Shown in pieces: positions 1 through 10,869 of a stretch of DNA of 64,000 bases. The position numbers and the translations under genes were made by a program. This stretch comes from Podocnemis expansa (lineage: Eukaryota; Chordata; Testudines; Podocnemididae). The notes beneath the pieces are model-generated. The model was given only the letters and a program-made list of their open reading frames with translations. It was not told the origin of the DNA and searched no databases. The stretch covers positions 7,383,983-7,447,982 of the forward strand of contig ML682067.1 in NCBI GenBank assembly GCA_007922195.1. The letters are read 5' to 3'. The stretch's first letter is position 1. Every line of letters starts with the position of its first letter.

Positions 1-112
1 AGAAGTGTTTATATCTCTGATACTCACTTGCGTCCTCAATACACAATCCAAAGAGACAGACTTTCATTGTTTTTGAGATAGCCTCATGGTAACAGAGCTG
101 TAACCAGAAGTT

Positions 113-560
113 GTCACACCTGGGGCAAGCAGCCCCAGATGTGTCCCCCCCCCAACCCCAATCCAGCCCAGGGCCCGATCCATCCCCGCTGCTGGCAGGC
201 CAGGGGAATCTGGACCCATTCCCAGCTACCACCAGAGGTGGCAGGAAGTTCCCACCGCCGCCAGGGCTTCTGTAGCAGAGGAGATCCAAATCTATCCACA
301 GCTGCTGCCAGAAGGTGGTGATGAGCCCCAGGTGGTACGGGAAGCCCCAGTGGTGCTGGAAATCCCAGGCGCTGAATTTTAGAGGGCACAAGGGATGGGC
401 TGGCTCCCTGTGCTGGCTGGAAACGGATCTGGATCTATCCCCAGCCGCTGCATGATGCTGGATCCATCCCCTGTGCCCTCTAAAATTTGGCACTCAAGAC
501 TTTGTCCCACTCGCCCCAGCCTAGTTACAGCCCTGCCTACTGTCTTCTAAGAATCTGGTT
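113..560. repeat. GC-rich unclassified repeat with an inverted repeat
   Basis: This is a GC-rich block in AT-rich surroundings. Two arms around the motif TTTTAGAGGGCACA (about 374-399 and 464-487) are near-perfect reverse complements separated by about 65 bp, so the segment can fold back. It is probably a TE interior or a foldback element, but I cannot pair it with terminal inverted repeats or a TSD. The open frames across it look like chance frames in GC-rich DNA. Confidence 0.4.
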
Positions 561-2253
561 CTTTCCCCATTCAAGTCGATGGAAATACTGGCACTGATTA
601 TGGTGGAATCAGGACTGGGCTCAAATGGTTCAAACAATGGAGTTCTTTTATATAGAAGAATGACCTGATTCTTGTCCCATATCCTATTTGGAACTGTTTG
701 TTTAAATCATTCATTTAAAAGAAGGCCCAAAATTTCATTTATGGATTCTTTGCTCAGACATATGACTCTGCACTTCCTAATTATTTTTTTCTCTTTTTTG
801 GCTTAGAACATCCAGTCAGAAGAATGGGACACAGTTTTGTATTTATGCATGATCTTTCCCACCTGAGAATCACTATTAAGTCTACACATTCTAGTTGTAT
901 TATTTTGCAAAGTTATGTAGCATAATCTGCTATGCCCTAACTGTTTAGGCCTAACATCTTGGCTGCATTTCTTACATACATGTGACTGCGGCTTAGACAC
1001 TGAATAAGGCAGGCATCCCTCAGAAAGAATGATATGCAGTTATGCAGTACAAACTATATCAAGTAGGAGGCAGAGTAAATATTGCAGAGGCAATCATAAT
1101 TTTGGCAGTTCCTGACTTTTAATTCTTTATTTTGCAACCTTAATAATCTTTTAACTTTGATTGATTGATTGATAACAAAACTGTTTTTTGCTCGTACTAG
1201 CATATTCTCTATAATAACCTTGGTTTCTTGTGTCTACTCATGATGATCGCTCTTAATTTATTTGCTTTAAATCTTACAAATAGGTTAAACTTCATTAATA
1301 TTTTAATTTTCTCTATTTAATATCTCTAAACATTTCTGTGAAGATCACACAACAATTAGATACCAATGTGTAACAAAGCAATAAGCACAATGCAACTGCC
1401 ACCTGCCTAAACCATATATGGGACTCAAAAACAGATTAAGGGATTTGGGGTTCAACTGCAATTTTAATAAAAAGTATCTAGACTGTTATAGATGAAAAGA
1501 AGCAACATAGATCCATATTCTGGATTAATATAGATGAAGTAAAATAAAGGGAATTATGTTCTGAAATTTAGGTATAGGCTAGCCTAGAATACAGTTTAAT
1601 CCCTGGCATATAGAGTTAGAAACTATTTTAGCTGGAACCATGTTTGAATGGAATAAACATGGTAACTCCTGACGCAAACTGCTAGTCTAATTGGAACATT
1701 AAAATTCAGTAACTTCTTAGTCAGGCAGTGCATTTGTTCTATTCTGAAAATATTTTTCTGTGCCTTGTGTTATCATTTATTATATGTATGCATTTTTACC
1801 TCAATCAATCGCCTCAGCAGTGATGTTTGACTTTTTCTTCAACCCTTTGAAATCCACAAATACCTATTTGGTTTTCTAATATGTAATCTTTACTTCAAGT
1901 CTTGTCCTTCTGTACTCATCGGGGCTCAGAGCAATAGCAAATTGTGCAATATTAATGAAACATCCAGTGGCATTGTACAATCTTCAGATTAGTCTTCCAA
2001 TAAGTCATCAACTCAGACAAATAATACTTAGATCTGATGTTGTTTTGAACAAATGTCATACCACATACCATATTCAATTCTGTACCCATTGGGGTGGGGG
2101 TTGGCGGATTGTGTGATGGGCAAAATAGCATTTTCCTATGGCAGCATAAGGAATGATTCTACCTGATGAAGGATGATGACAGTAGTGCTTACATGTACTA
2201 TCAGTAGAGGGCAATTTCAAAGTCATGTCAGGGCTCCAAGGAGCTCCCCTAGT
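561..2253. other. AT-rich DNA, nothing recognised
   Basis: The segment holds no long open frame, TE terminus or RNA gene that I can support. A short (GATT)n run lies near 1161-1172. Confidence 0.5.
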
Positions 2254-2329
2254 CAGGGCCGTCTCTGGGGGGAGCGGGGCCCAGGGCGAATCAGTTTGTG
2301 CGGGGCCCCCCCATTTTAAACTTTGCAGG
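2254..2329 (+). mobile_element. Possible hAT left end fragment
   Basis: The sequence starts CAGGGCCGTCTCTGG and is followed by G/C-rich DNA, which resembles the terminus of hAT families beginning CAGGGC. No matching right end is visible beyond the nested cluster next to it. It may be a truncated element into which the cluster inserted. Confidence 0.35.
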
Positions 2330-2346
2330 CAATGTTCCCTCTAAGC

Positions 2347-2939
2347 CAGTGGTTCCCAACCTGTGGTCTGGGGACCCACAGAGGTCCACGGCAATGTTCC
2401 CTCTAACTACTTGTAGACTGTGTGCTCAAACAATTTCTTTGTGTGCACAAAAACATTTCTTTGTGAGCACCAATATTAGCACTATTGAATCTTTTTGTGC
2501 GCACTTTATTTTGTTGTGTGCGCAGGTTTCATGACCTGTGTGCACATGCACACGCGAGCAGCTTAGAGGGAACAGTGGTCCACGGACACATTGCAGGGGG
2601 TTTGCAGAGCCTCTCCCTACCCGGGGCCAGAATCCAGCTATAGCCCAGATGCTCCCTGCCAGCGCTGCCTTTCCCCATCTGTGGCTGTATCCTGGCAGGG
2701 GGATGGAGCCACAGCAGCTCCTCAGCAGGGGCAAGGGCAGGGGACCACAGCTGCTGCGGCTCAGTTCCCCAGTGGTGCGGGCAATGGTGGTGGGAGCGCT
2801 GCTCACCAGCTGTCCCACTGGTGCGGGCCAGAGTCTGCCCATGCAGACCAGATTACATAATCAGCTGGGGGGGGGGTCCACTAAGTTTTTTTTTTTGTTA
2901 CAAAGGGGTCCCCAACCTGAAAAAGGTTGGGAACCACTG
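2347..2939. mobile_element. Middle hAT (CAGTGGTTCCCAACC family)
   Basis: The TIRs are CAGTGGTTCCCAACCTG and, inverted, GGTTGGGAACCACTG. A perfect 8-bp TSD, CTCTAAGC, flanks it at 2339-2346 and 2940-2947, placing the insertion inside the left TIR of the outer element. An 8-bp TSD with CAG...CTG ends is diagnostic of the hAT superfamily. The interior is GC-rich with no transposase-like frame, so the element is non-autonomous. Confidence 0.85.
2392..2577. mobile_element. Innermost small hAT with GC/TG-rich interior
   Basis: It begins CAATGTTCCCTCTAAC and ends AGCTTAGAGGGAACAGTG. A perfect 8-bp TSD, GTCCACGG, flanks it at 2384-2391 and 2578-2585, so it inserted into the middle hAT. Its first 16 bases nearly match those of the outer element, so related TIRs occupy the outermost and innermost layers. 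The interior is rich in alternating TGTGCGCA-type sequence, and a related left end occurs near 50801. Confidence 0.85.
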
Positions 2940-3076
2940 CTCTAAGCTGATGATGCAGCTAAGCAAGTTCCCCGCTGGTTCTCCAGGCCCCAACGGGCTT
3001 CTTCCCTGCTGCCCACTGGCTCCCCAAGTGCACCCATAACTTGTTCAGCTGCATCATCAGCTTAGAGGGAACACTG

Positions 3077-3730
3077 GGCAGTGTCATAATTTTTCTTTAA
3101 TAAAATCATAAATGTCTAGCCCTCGGGCTAAAAAGTTGCAGAGAGAGGCAGAAAAACATGACCTGACTTTATCCTAAAGGATCAAAACCCAGAAGTCAAA
3201 GAAAATAGTTGCACCTCATTTATTATTTCTTTAAACATCTCTTTATTTTTAAGTGAGTTTTAATGATATATTTAAGCCAGACTTGAGACTATTTTTGATG
3301 TTTGGGGTAGGCAATACTGAATGTGTCATGGTGATATTTTATCAACCTCACAGCCAAGTGGACAGGAGCATCTCGAGGTACTCTTCTTTGTGGTTCTGGT
3401 TTTCTGTTCAAGATGGGCATACAAATTTTACAAGTTTAATCATTTTTCTTAGATCAAGTTTTTGTTAAATTGAAAATTCAGAGAGAGAGATGCTATTTTT
3501 GGATAAAATCAAGAAATAAATCCAGGTCCTCTCACTGGATTCCAATTGTCTAATGCATGTTATTTCCTTTATGCTGCCTGACTCTCTCCTTTCCCATCTT
3601 ATTTTAATATATGTATTCATACATTCCTCATTGCTTTGCAGGTGATCTAAGTAGTGAAACTCAGGTACTGTTTGAGGATGAGAGGAAGAAACAATGGACC
3701 TTTGGCCTCCTCTCAGATACCCTGATGTAA
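3077..3730. other. AT-rich DNA, nothing recognised
   Basis: No TE terminus, RNA gene or convincing coding frame is visible. Open frames here are short and lack recognisable motifs. Confidence 0.45.
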
Positions 3731-3900
3731 AACAAACAAGAAGTCTTGTGGCACTTTTAAAGATTTTAAAGATTTTATAAATTTATTTATTTGTTAGCTT
3801 GTAAAAGTGCCATAAGACTCCTTGTTTATTTTACGTCTGGGATTCCTTGTTTGTTTTGCTAATTTAGACCCACGCGGCCACAGCTGCTTTCCTCTTTGCC
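3731..3900 (-). repeat. Degraded palindromic repeat (long-TSD family)
   Basis: It contains the family core ACAAGAAGTCTTGTGGCACTT and, about 80 bp on, the complementary arm AAAGTGCCATAAGACTCCTTG. The distal part reads like a decayed form of the end sequence AGCTACCCCTTTGG. It is an old, rearranged copy with no clear TSD. Confidence 0.55.
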
Positions 3901-5628
3901 ATGCTTTGGAACTGGTAGTCTGACTGCAATCAGTAACAATGGGGCATACGGAAGTGCAGAAGGAAGGACAAAAAACTTCTTTAATGTGTTGATTGATGGC
4001 CATTAACCCTAAAAAACCCAGTATTTCCATATAAGTGCTAGCCTGGGGTCTTCTCTCTCTTCTCTCTCAGGTATAATAGATTATTATCTGCACAGAGAAC
4101 TTTGCTCAAAAAGACATCCATGAAGACTGAAAACTCTTGCTAAGTGTAGAAGGAAAAAAGTTCCTTAGTATCTCACACACTTTCTAGAGATGCTGATGTA
4201 AATTCAGAGAGAAGGTCCTGATTTGTAAAGGTTGGGGACGTGACATTCTCCTGACTTTGTCCCCGTTTGCTTGACTGAGGCTGGCTCCATAAGTTTTATC
4301 TCAACACTTGCCCTTTCTCTTCCCCTCAGGGAGCAGTTGTGGGAAGATGGCTACTTAAGTCAAGAGTTCCTGTAAACAAACGCTGCCTGTCTCAATTCCC
4401 TTCCCCCTTCCCTGACCAGCCGGAGCTGCTCCCTGGCCACAGGCTAGCTCCTCAGCTTGAAGAAGGTCCCTGCTCCCTTACTCCCGCTGGTTGTGTGGGA
4501 CTCCCAAAAGCACGAGGCCCCCCAAAGCGCAAGGCCTAGGGCAGTTCCCCCTTTTAGCCCTCCTTAAGGACAGCTCTGCCCCTAGTAAAGGCTCTCTAGG
4601 AGAGGCATGGAATCAGTGTATCTCCTGGCTGGTTAAGTCCTTACTCTTCCTCAGCCTCAACTGGCCACTTTTGAGGCTGCACTGATCCACATAGTCATGG
4701 GTTCCAAGATCAAGGGGATGGAACTCTAATACCTTCTTAAGGGGAAACACAGGTCATATATAGACAGTTTATATTGCTATACCTAAGTCCCTGCAGGGTT
4801 TTTTTTTTTTAATCAAAGATTGTTTTCAGTGGAGTTCAGTAACTTAAAGTTATCATGCAATGCACTACAATTCCACTAGCCCAGGAAAAACTTAAAATCC
4901 TAAACCTGGTTCTCCCTGTGGCAGGGCAGTACAGTGTGAGCACTCTAGGCTGCCTGAGTCAGATATGTCTATTTATGCAGTTAAAATGTATTTCCCACAC
5001 TCAGCTGAGGTGGATGTGCATGCTGTGATAAAGGACAAGCAGTTATAAAGCACCCATTTAAAGTAAAGTTTTCTAAAAACAGCAATGATTTATTGAAAAA
5101 CAATGGAAAAACAATTCTTGAGAATGTTTCAAAATACAGCCACAGGAAGAATAGTGTTTTGTTCCTCAAATAAATATACCATTGAATTTTGACCAGAGTT
5201 GGACAAAGGTCTTGTCCTAAACCTAATGTTGTAACCATGAAATTAATTCTTCTTTCACTAATAGGAATAAGTCATAGATAGGGTCTTACTCAAACAAATA
5301 TGAAATGGGAATTAGTGACAATCACTGTGACACCCAGAGATTGTGTGTGAATGACAGTTAAGGTCTTGATTCATTTAGCAAACTATTTCTCTTCAACATA
5401 CCGCTTAAGCACATGCTTAATTTTAAGTCCCATTAAAGTAGACAGAATGCCTAATTCTGATCCCTCTGAAGCTTGTTGGTGTTATACCACTGACTTCTTT
5501 GGGTGGTGATAAATGCAATACTAATATTTGTTTTCTTACTTTTGTTATATATTTAAAATAAAAAAATATATATTTGGTGTTGTTCCACAATGCAGTACAA
5601 AAATTGTCTATAAAGAATAAGCTCATAG
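3901..5628. other. Unique-looking DNA, nothing recognised
   Basis: The segment is AT-rich with a moderately CT-rich part near 4340-4560. Short frames here carry no recognisable domain, and no splice-supported exon can be argued. Confidence 0.45.
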
Positions 5629-5964
5629 ACTAGGTCTACGGTAGGGGGCTCAGTTAAGTTGACTTAACAAGGTCGACTTAAAGCCAACTTTATTAAGTCG
5701 ACTTACGGAGTCCACATTTTTTTAAGTTGACTTTATTACATCAACTTAAGTGGCTACCCTGACTTAAGTTGACTTAATAAAATCGAATTAGGTGGCCACA
5801 TTTCATTAAGTTGACTTAATAAAGTTGACTTAATGCTTAAAGTGAACTTTAAGGGCATGAGTTATTAAGTTGACTTAAACAAGCATTTAAGTCAACTTAA
5901 TAAATGCAAAATGTGGCCATGGAGTTGTTTAAGTCAACTTAAGCCTCCAGTGTAGACATATCCA
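5629..5964. mobile_element. Harbinger-type MITE built of TTAAGTTGACTTAA modules
   Basis: The ends resemble TAGGTCTAC and, inverted, GTGTAGACATA, matching the GGCTATGTCTACAC-type ends of the other MITEs in the window. The interior is a chain of short palindromes built from AAGTTGACTTAA and its variants, in both orientations. There is no coding capacity. Assignment to PIF/Harbinger rests on the TIR shared with the transposase-bearing element at 57158-60930. Confidence 0.75.
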
Positions 5965-7812
5965 TAGCGACTGTTACTACAGAGGATAGACAACATTGTG
6001 AGTGATATTGATGCTCTGTTTCTTATTACTCGGTAAACACAAAGACATCAGCATTATTCTTCGGACAGCTACCAGGTCCTAGAGCAGGGACTGGAACCCC
6101 AATTGCTATTTTTTTTCTAATGGGACGTGGCATCTAAAGCTAGAGCCAGTCAGAAGTGTTTTAGCTAAACCCTTTCTTACCAACTGATCCATCAACTTCT
6201 TAAAATAAAAATTTCAATAATCTAGTTTGAAACTATTTTGCAAATTAATCTAATAAGTATAATTTTTAAATAATAATCATAGTCAAACAAAATGGTTTGA
6301 TTTACCTGAATTAATTTTTTTCTCTTGTTAAAGCTTCTAAGATTTTTATACTTCATCTCAATTGGGATGGGAAAAAATCAGAAACATTGGATTTTCATTG
6401 GCCAGGAGAAGTACTTTCCTATCCAGATTTATCTAGAACCCTTCAGTAAATTTAAAAATCTTATCCAGAGTACTTTCCTAGTCACAAGACCAACTTTTTC
6501 AAAACACTTAATCCATCCTATGTTAGGCACCTAAAGTTTGAAAAAATTGTCATAAATTTTTAATATAGGATTAGATTCTGATACTATTGCATATATTTAA
6601 GTTAATTGTACTGCTTGGGGCTTAAAGTGCTACTAATTCAAATTAAATATACTGTATCTGAATTTGGTATTTAGTATTTCAATAAAATATATTTACATAA
6701 TACAGTACTCAAATGAATACTGAAGAACATTTTGGAAGTTTAAAGCATGATGTTAAGTATTACAGGTTATTATTATCAAATAATAATGAAACCTATACAT
6801 TGTTTTTCTCACAGAAGTAATGGTGGAGTTTACTTATTCTTGCAAGTGATCTCTTTAGAGAGATATGGCATTCTCTGAGAACAGCACAGGAATGGAAGAC
6901 AAATTGGTTGATAGAAAATACTGCATGTAATGAGAAAAGAGCTTGGCATGGGATTTACATAGCAATTTATTGTCCAGAAGATGACAGCCATGCACATTTC
7001 CAAGAATCAAATTATGCATCACTAGAAGATTGCACCCAGCACAACTAGCACTACCAACAGCTGGCGAATCATAAAGCTTTTCCATTAACTGTCTTAAGAA
7101 TGCCTTGGAATCTGATGGTACCACCAAAAAGCCATTTTTCATGACTTGTCATTCTTATGAAGTCCAGACAAGGAGTACAGAGCTTTTCCACTAGATTTAA
7201 GTGGCAAAATTACCATTGACTTCAGTGGGAACATGCTTCGGTCCAAACATAGTAAATTCATTTTAAACAAATGAGTTTTCTGGTAGCTGATTTAAAGACA
7301 GAGTGTTGGGAGATGAAGACAGTTAATTTTTACTATCTGTTCTGAACAACATTATAATTATAACATTTTTACATCTAGTTTTCTTTATTATTTGCTGGGT
7401 GTAGAACTAAAGTGTGGTCTGAGTAGTATATTCTCTGACAAAAAAAATTAGCAATGTTGTTTTTTCTCATTTGGGAATTTTGCCATTGTCATAAATGGGA
7501 GCAGAATTGTGTTTATTGCCAAGCTAACCAAATTCTTCCTGCAGCAACCACTGACATAGAATATGCATCTGTACACACATGCATCTCCACGCAAAATTTG
7601 AACTACCAGTAAATGCAGTATAGATTTATAAAACTATGGTCTCAGTTCTGCAATCAGGTCTGCACAGGTGAAGGGTCCATCCATGTAGATCCACTCTTGT
7701 AACCTGAGTACTTGAAAACAATTTCATATTGAGTTGAAAGTATATTTAAATTCTAGATTATTGTAGGACATTGGGAGAGTTGAATTTAGAGATTCTCCAT
7801 GGAATGAAAAGC
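5965..7812. other. AT-rich DNA, nothing recognised
   Basis: No TE ends, RNA genes or supported coding regions are visible. Confidence 0.45.
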
Positions 7813-7825
7813 AAATGTTTTAAAA

Positions 7826-8019
7826 TTTCCAGAGGGGTAGCCGTGTTAGTTTGTGTGTAGCAAAAACAATAGGACTTCTGTGGCACTTTAAAGATGAACA
7901 GACTTCTTTGAGCATAAGCTTTCATGGGCTCCATTGACAAAGTGGGTTGGAGGCCACAAAAGCTTATGCCCAAAGAAATCTGTTAGTCTTTAAGGTGCCA
8001 CAGAACTCTTGTGGTTTTT
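7826..8019 (+). repeat. Palindromic repeat, complete copy with 13-bp TSD
   Basis: It begins TTTCCAGAGGGGTAGCCGTG and then carries two long complementary arms, including TGTGGCACTTTAAAGATGAA and its reverse-complement counterpart near the right end. The flanks are a perfect 13-bp duplication, AAATGTTTTAAAA, at 7813-7825 and 8020-8032. The copy is asymmetric: about 35 bp precede the palindrome on one side only. No coding capacity. Confidence 0.8.
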
Positions 8020-8243
8020 AAATGTTTTAAAAAGACTTTCAAACCAATAGCGATGATAGTTAAGCTTGTCACAGCCATGATTTTCTGAGTTTTCTTGACA
8101 ACTCATTGTCCATGAACCTTGACAATTATAAGTCCCAAAACATCAAAGCACTCAACTTGTTTCCTGCAGAAGTCATTGCTAGTGAGGAATGTGCTTAAGT
8201 GATTTGCTCTACAAGGATAGATTGGTGAATCAGGACATTAATC

Positions 8244-9007
8244 CTGGGGTGTCAGACTCATTTGCTATGGTGAGCCAGATTTAACTTAAATGTACTTCCA
8301 ATGAACTGTACATACCATAAATCAAAATACTAGGGCCTACTGCTTCGTGGCATCATGGAGCACTGTGTATGCAAGACTGCGCTCCATGCCACCATGAGAC
8401 CAAATACTCTCTCTGTTAGGGAGAGAGTGTGGTATCGCAGAGCACAGTCTTGCATAAATATATATAAATAAATAATAACAAAGACTTGAAAATACATACA
8501 TTTTTTCCTCTAGTTATAGTCTGAATCCAGTCATCAGTTCTTTCATCTCCACACTGCCAGGGCAGAGGTTGGCCAGTGCTGAGAAACTGTGGTAGCGTGA
8601 GACCACTCTCTCTCTCTGTTAAGGAGCACTGGCTATTAGAGACTGCACTGTGCAAGACCACTCGCTCTCTCTCTCTCTGTTAGGTAAAGAGTGTGGTCTC
8701 ACGCAGCACAGTCTTACATACCCAGCGCTCCACAATGTCATGAGATGTGATGCTCTCATGGAACCAGAGGGTGCTGGGTATGCCAGACTGTGCTCTGTGA
8801 TGCTGTAAGACCATGTAGTCTCAAGGTATCGCAGAACGCAATCTTGCATACCCAGTGCTCTGGGATGCCATGAAAATGTTGGGTATGAGAAACTGTGTTC
8901 CGTGAGAGCACACTCACTAGTATGGTCATGCAGACTGCAGTTGTGAGCCATACAGAAGAGGTTTGCAGGCCGTATCCAGCCCGAGGGCCATATTTTTGAC
9001 ACCTTTC
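8244..9007. mobile_element. hAT of the GGGGTGTCAGACTC family with degenerate tandem interior
   Basis: The left end CTGGGGTGTCAGACTCATTT and the right end GGGCCATATTTTTGACACC match a widespread vertebrate hAT terminal pattern. Direct repeats CATTAATC (8236-8243) and CTTTAATC (9008-9015) agree at 7 of 8 positions, as expected for a hAT TSD. The interior repeats variants of CACAGTCTTGCATACCCAG together with CT-rich runs. No transposase is visible. Confidence 0.7.
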
Positions 9008-9015
9008 CTTTAATC

Positions 9016-9632
9016 AGTCTGGGTGTGACTGATGTACACTCTGTGCACTTGCACAGGGTCTCCAGCTAGGGGACTGCAACAACAGAGAAAAAAATGCCAA
9101 TAACTGAGCAGCAGTGCAATGCGTTCCCACTAAATTAAATTTGGCCTGGGCTACTGCCCCTCCTTCATGGCTGCATGGGATGGCCACAACAAAGTGGAAG
9201 TACACTGTGACCCTGTGTGCCTCCCTCATGACAGCATAAAGCCACGTAAGCACGGAGTGAAAAGAGCTTGTTTGCTTGGCTCAGAGGGACTCTAGATGAA
9301 CTGTCCTAACCTGAGACAGGAGTGGAGTGCTAAACTGGAAAGATAACAATAAGTGGACAGGAACGTGCTGGACATAGTGGGTGAGGGGCTGCTGGGGATG
9401 AGTTGTTTTGGGTTGTGGGATGAAATCAATGGCGTTTAGTTGCCTAATTTTGCTAAGTGTTCTTAAAAATTCCATTAAGTTCATATTTGCATCTTTAGGC
9501 GCCTATAAATCTGTGAAAAATCTGGTCTTAGGAGTCTATGCCTGCAAACTCTTACTCGTATGTGTATTTCTAACAGCAGTAAGCCATTGAAATAAATGAA
9601 ACTACTTTACTGAATAGTAATTAATCACACAG
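9016..9632. other. Unrecognised DNA
   Basis: Nothing beyond short chance frames is visible. Confidence 0.4.
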
Positions 9633-9707
9633 GCTATGTCTACATTGGGGCTGACGGCCTGGAAGTTGAGTTAACAAGGTCAACTTAAAGCCAACCTTGT
9701 TAAGTCT
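9633..9707 (+). mobile_element. Harbinger MITE fragment (AAGTTGA family)
   Basis: It contains GGCTATGTCTACATTGGGG followed by AGGTCAACTTAAAGCC, matching the left part of the MITEs at 5629 and 19320. It stops after about 75 bp, so it is truncated. Confidence 0.65.
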
Positions 9708-10490
9708 TTGAAAATCAGGGCATTAGGGCCTTATTCCATACCATGTTGGTCTACTGGAATTTTAGCCTTGAGTTTACTAGGAGCAGGTTCAAGGCCCTGC
9801 TCTATTTGTCTATCCATAGGATTGCCAGGAATTCCTCAATTCTATTCTCAGTTTTGCTACTAATTTACTTGGTGGGCTTGAGTAAACCCATTTACATTTT
9901 GATCCTGCTCCCAGTGAAATACATGGGAATTTTGCCATTGAATTCAGCAAGAGCAAGTTAATTATGCTACTTCCCTGTTTTTGCATCCATAAAAATTAAA
10001 GTATATGCATTAACTAGTGTAGTGTGGCATTAATTAGATAATGTTTGCACAGTACAATTAAGCTGCATAATGCTAAGTATTTATTAAAGAAGAAATGGAT
10101 AACTGAGTCAGTGAAGACATTAGCAACTTTATAAAACTATGCTTTTCCTAGCTTTTAAGAAGTTATTGGGCTTATGATATGGCCTGTCTTCTTAGACTTC
10201 TCTCCTCCTTTGATGTCTCCTAGCCTTCAGGTACTACCATGCTGTTAATATTAAATAGTTGTAATCATAAACCCATACTGTGACTCTATCTCTATCTTCT
10301 TCTGCCCTAATGCCTCATTGTTGAACTCTTTCTACCGCATCTGTCCAGTTTAAATTGTTCCCTTGGCAACTGTCTAAACTAGGTGCTTTGTAATGCACCA
10401 TGTAACATTTACAGTGCAATATGAATAAAAATAATTTCACGTATATTTACTGTTTTATGCTTTCAAACATTCAAAGTAATAGGGATAGTC
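9708..10490. other. AT-rich DNA, nothing recognised
   Basis: No TE ends or coding support are visible. Confidence 0.4.
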
Positions 10491-10640
10491 AAAAGCTATG
10501 TTCATGAGTAAACACTTATTTCGAAATAAAGGGGGGCTCGTCATTTCGAAATAAAGAAATGGTGTCGGGACATCTCAGCTTCTTTTTTGAAACAACAGTG
10601 GTTGTTTCAAATTAAAAGCCTCATGTGGACATAGCCAAAG
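10491..10640. mobile_element. Short Harbinger MITE (TTTCGAAATAA family)
   Basis: The left end AAAGCTATGTTCATGAG and the right end CATGTGGACATAGCC form a degraded TIR pair. Between them lie CTTATTTCGAAATAAAG palindromes and TTGTTTCAAATTAAAAG. The vocabulary matches the longer MITE at 22690-23030. Confidence 0.65.
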
Positions 10641-10869
10641 TGACGAATAAAAACAATTGGATTTCACAGAGTATAGGCCCAAGCCCTTTCTTAATAATTA
10701 CTGAGCACAACACTGGCACTGTGATGTTCAACAGGTTTGAGATAGTCGGTAAATAATTCATAGCAAATAGGTTTATTCAATGAAGCGTGCACTTCTTCTG
10801 TGTTCATATTGTCTGCAAAAAGATCACAGTTTTCTCAGATCTTCTTCCTGTTTTCCCACCTAGCTGAGC

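Larger units (their letters stand above)
2330..3076. mobile_element. Outer non-autonomous hAT of a three-level nest
   Basis: The left end begins CAATGTTCCCTCTAAGC. It continues, after the inserted element, as TGATGATGCAGCTAAGCAAG. The right end is the reverse complement of essentially the same sequence, ending AGAGGGAACACTG, so the TIR is about 40 bp. The element's own sequence amounts to only about 150 bp (2330-2346 and 2948-3076) and has no coding capacity. A second copy of this family lies at 52761-52950. I find no convincing 8-bp TSD around the outer element. Confidence 0.7.

Noticed and set aside
8416..9002. Overlapping minus-strand frames
   Set aside because: They fall within the tandem-like interior of a hAT with recognisable ends and carry no transposase motif.
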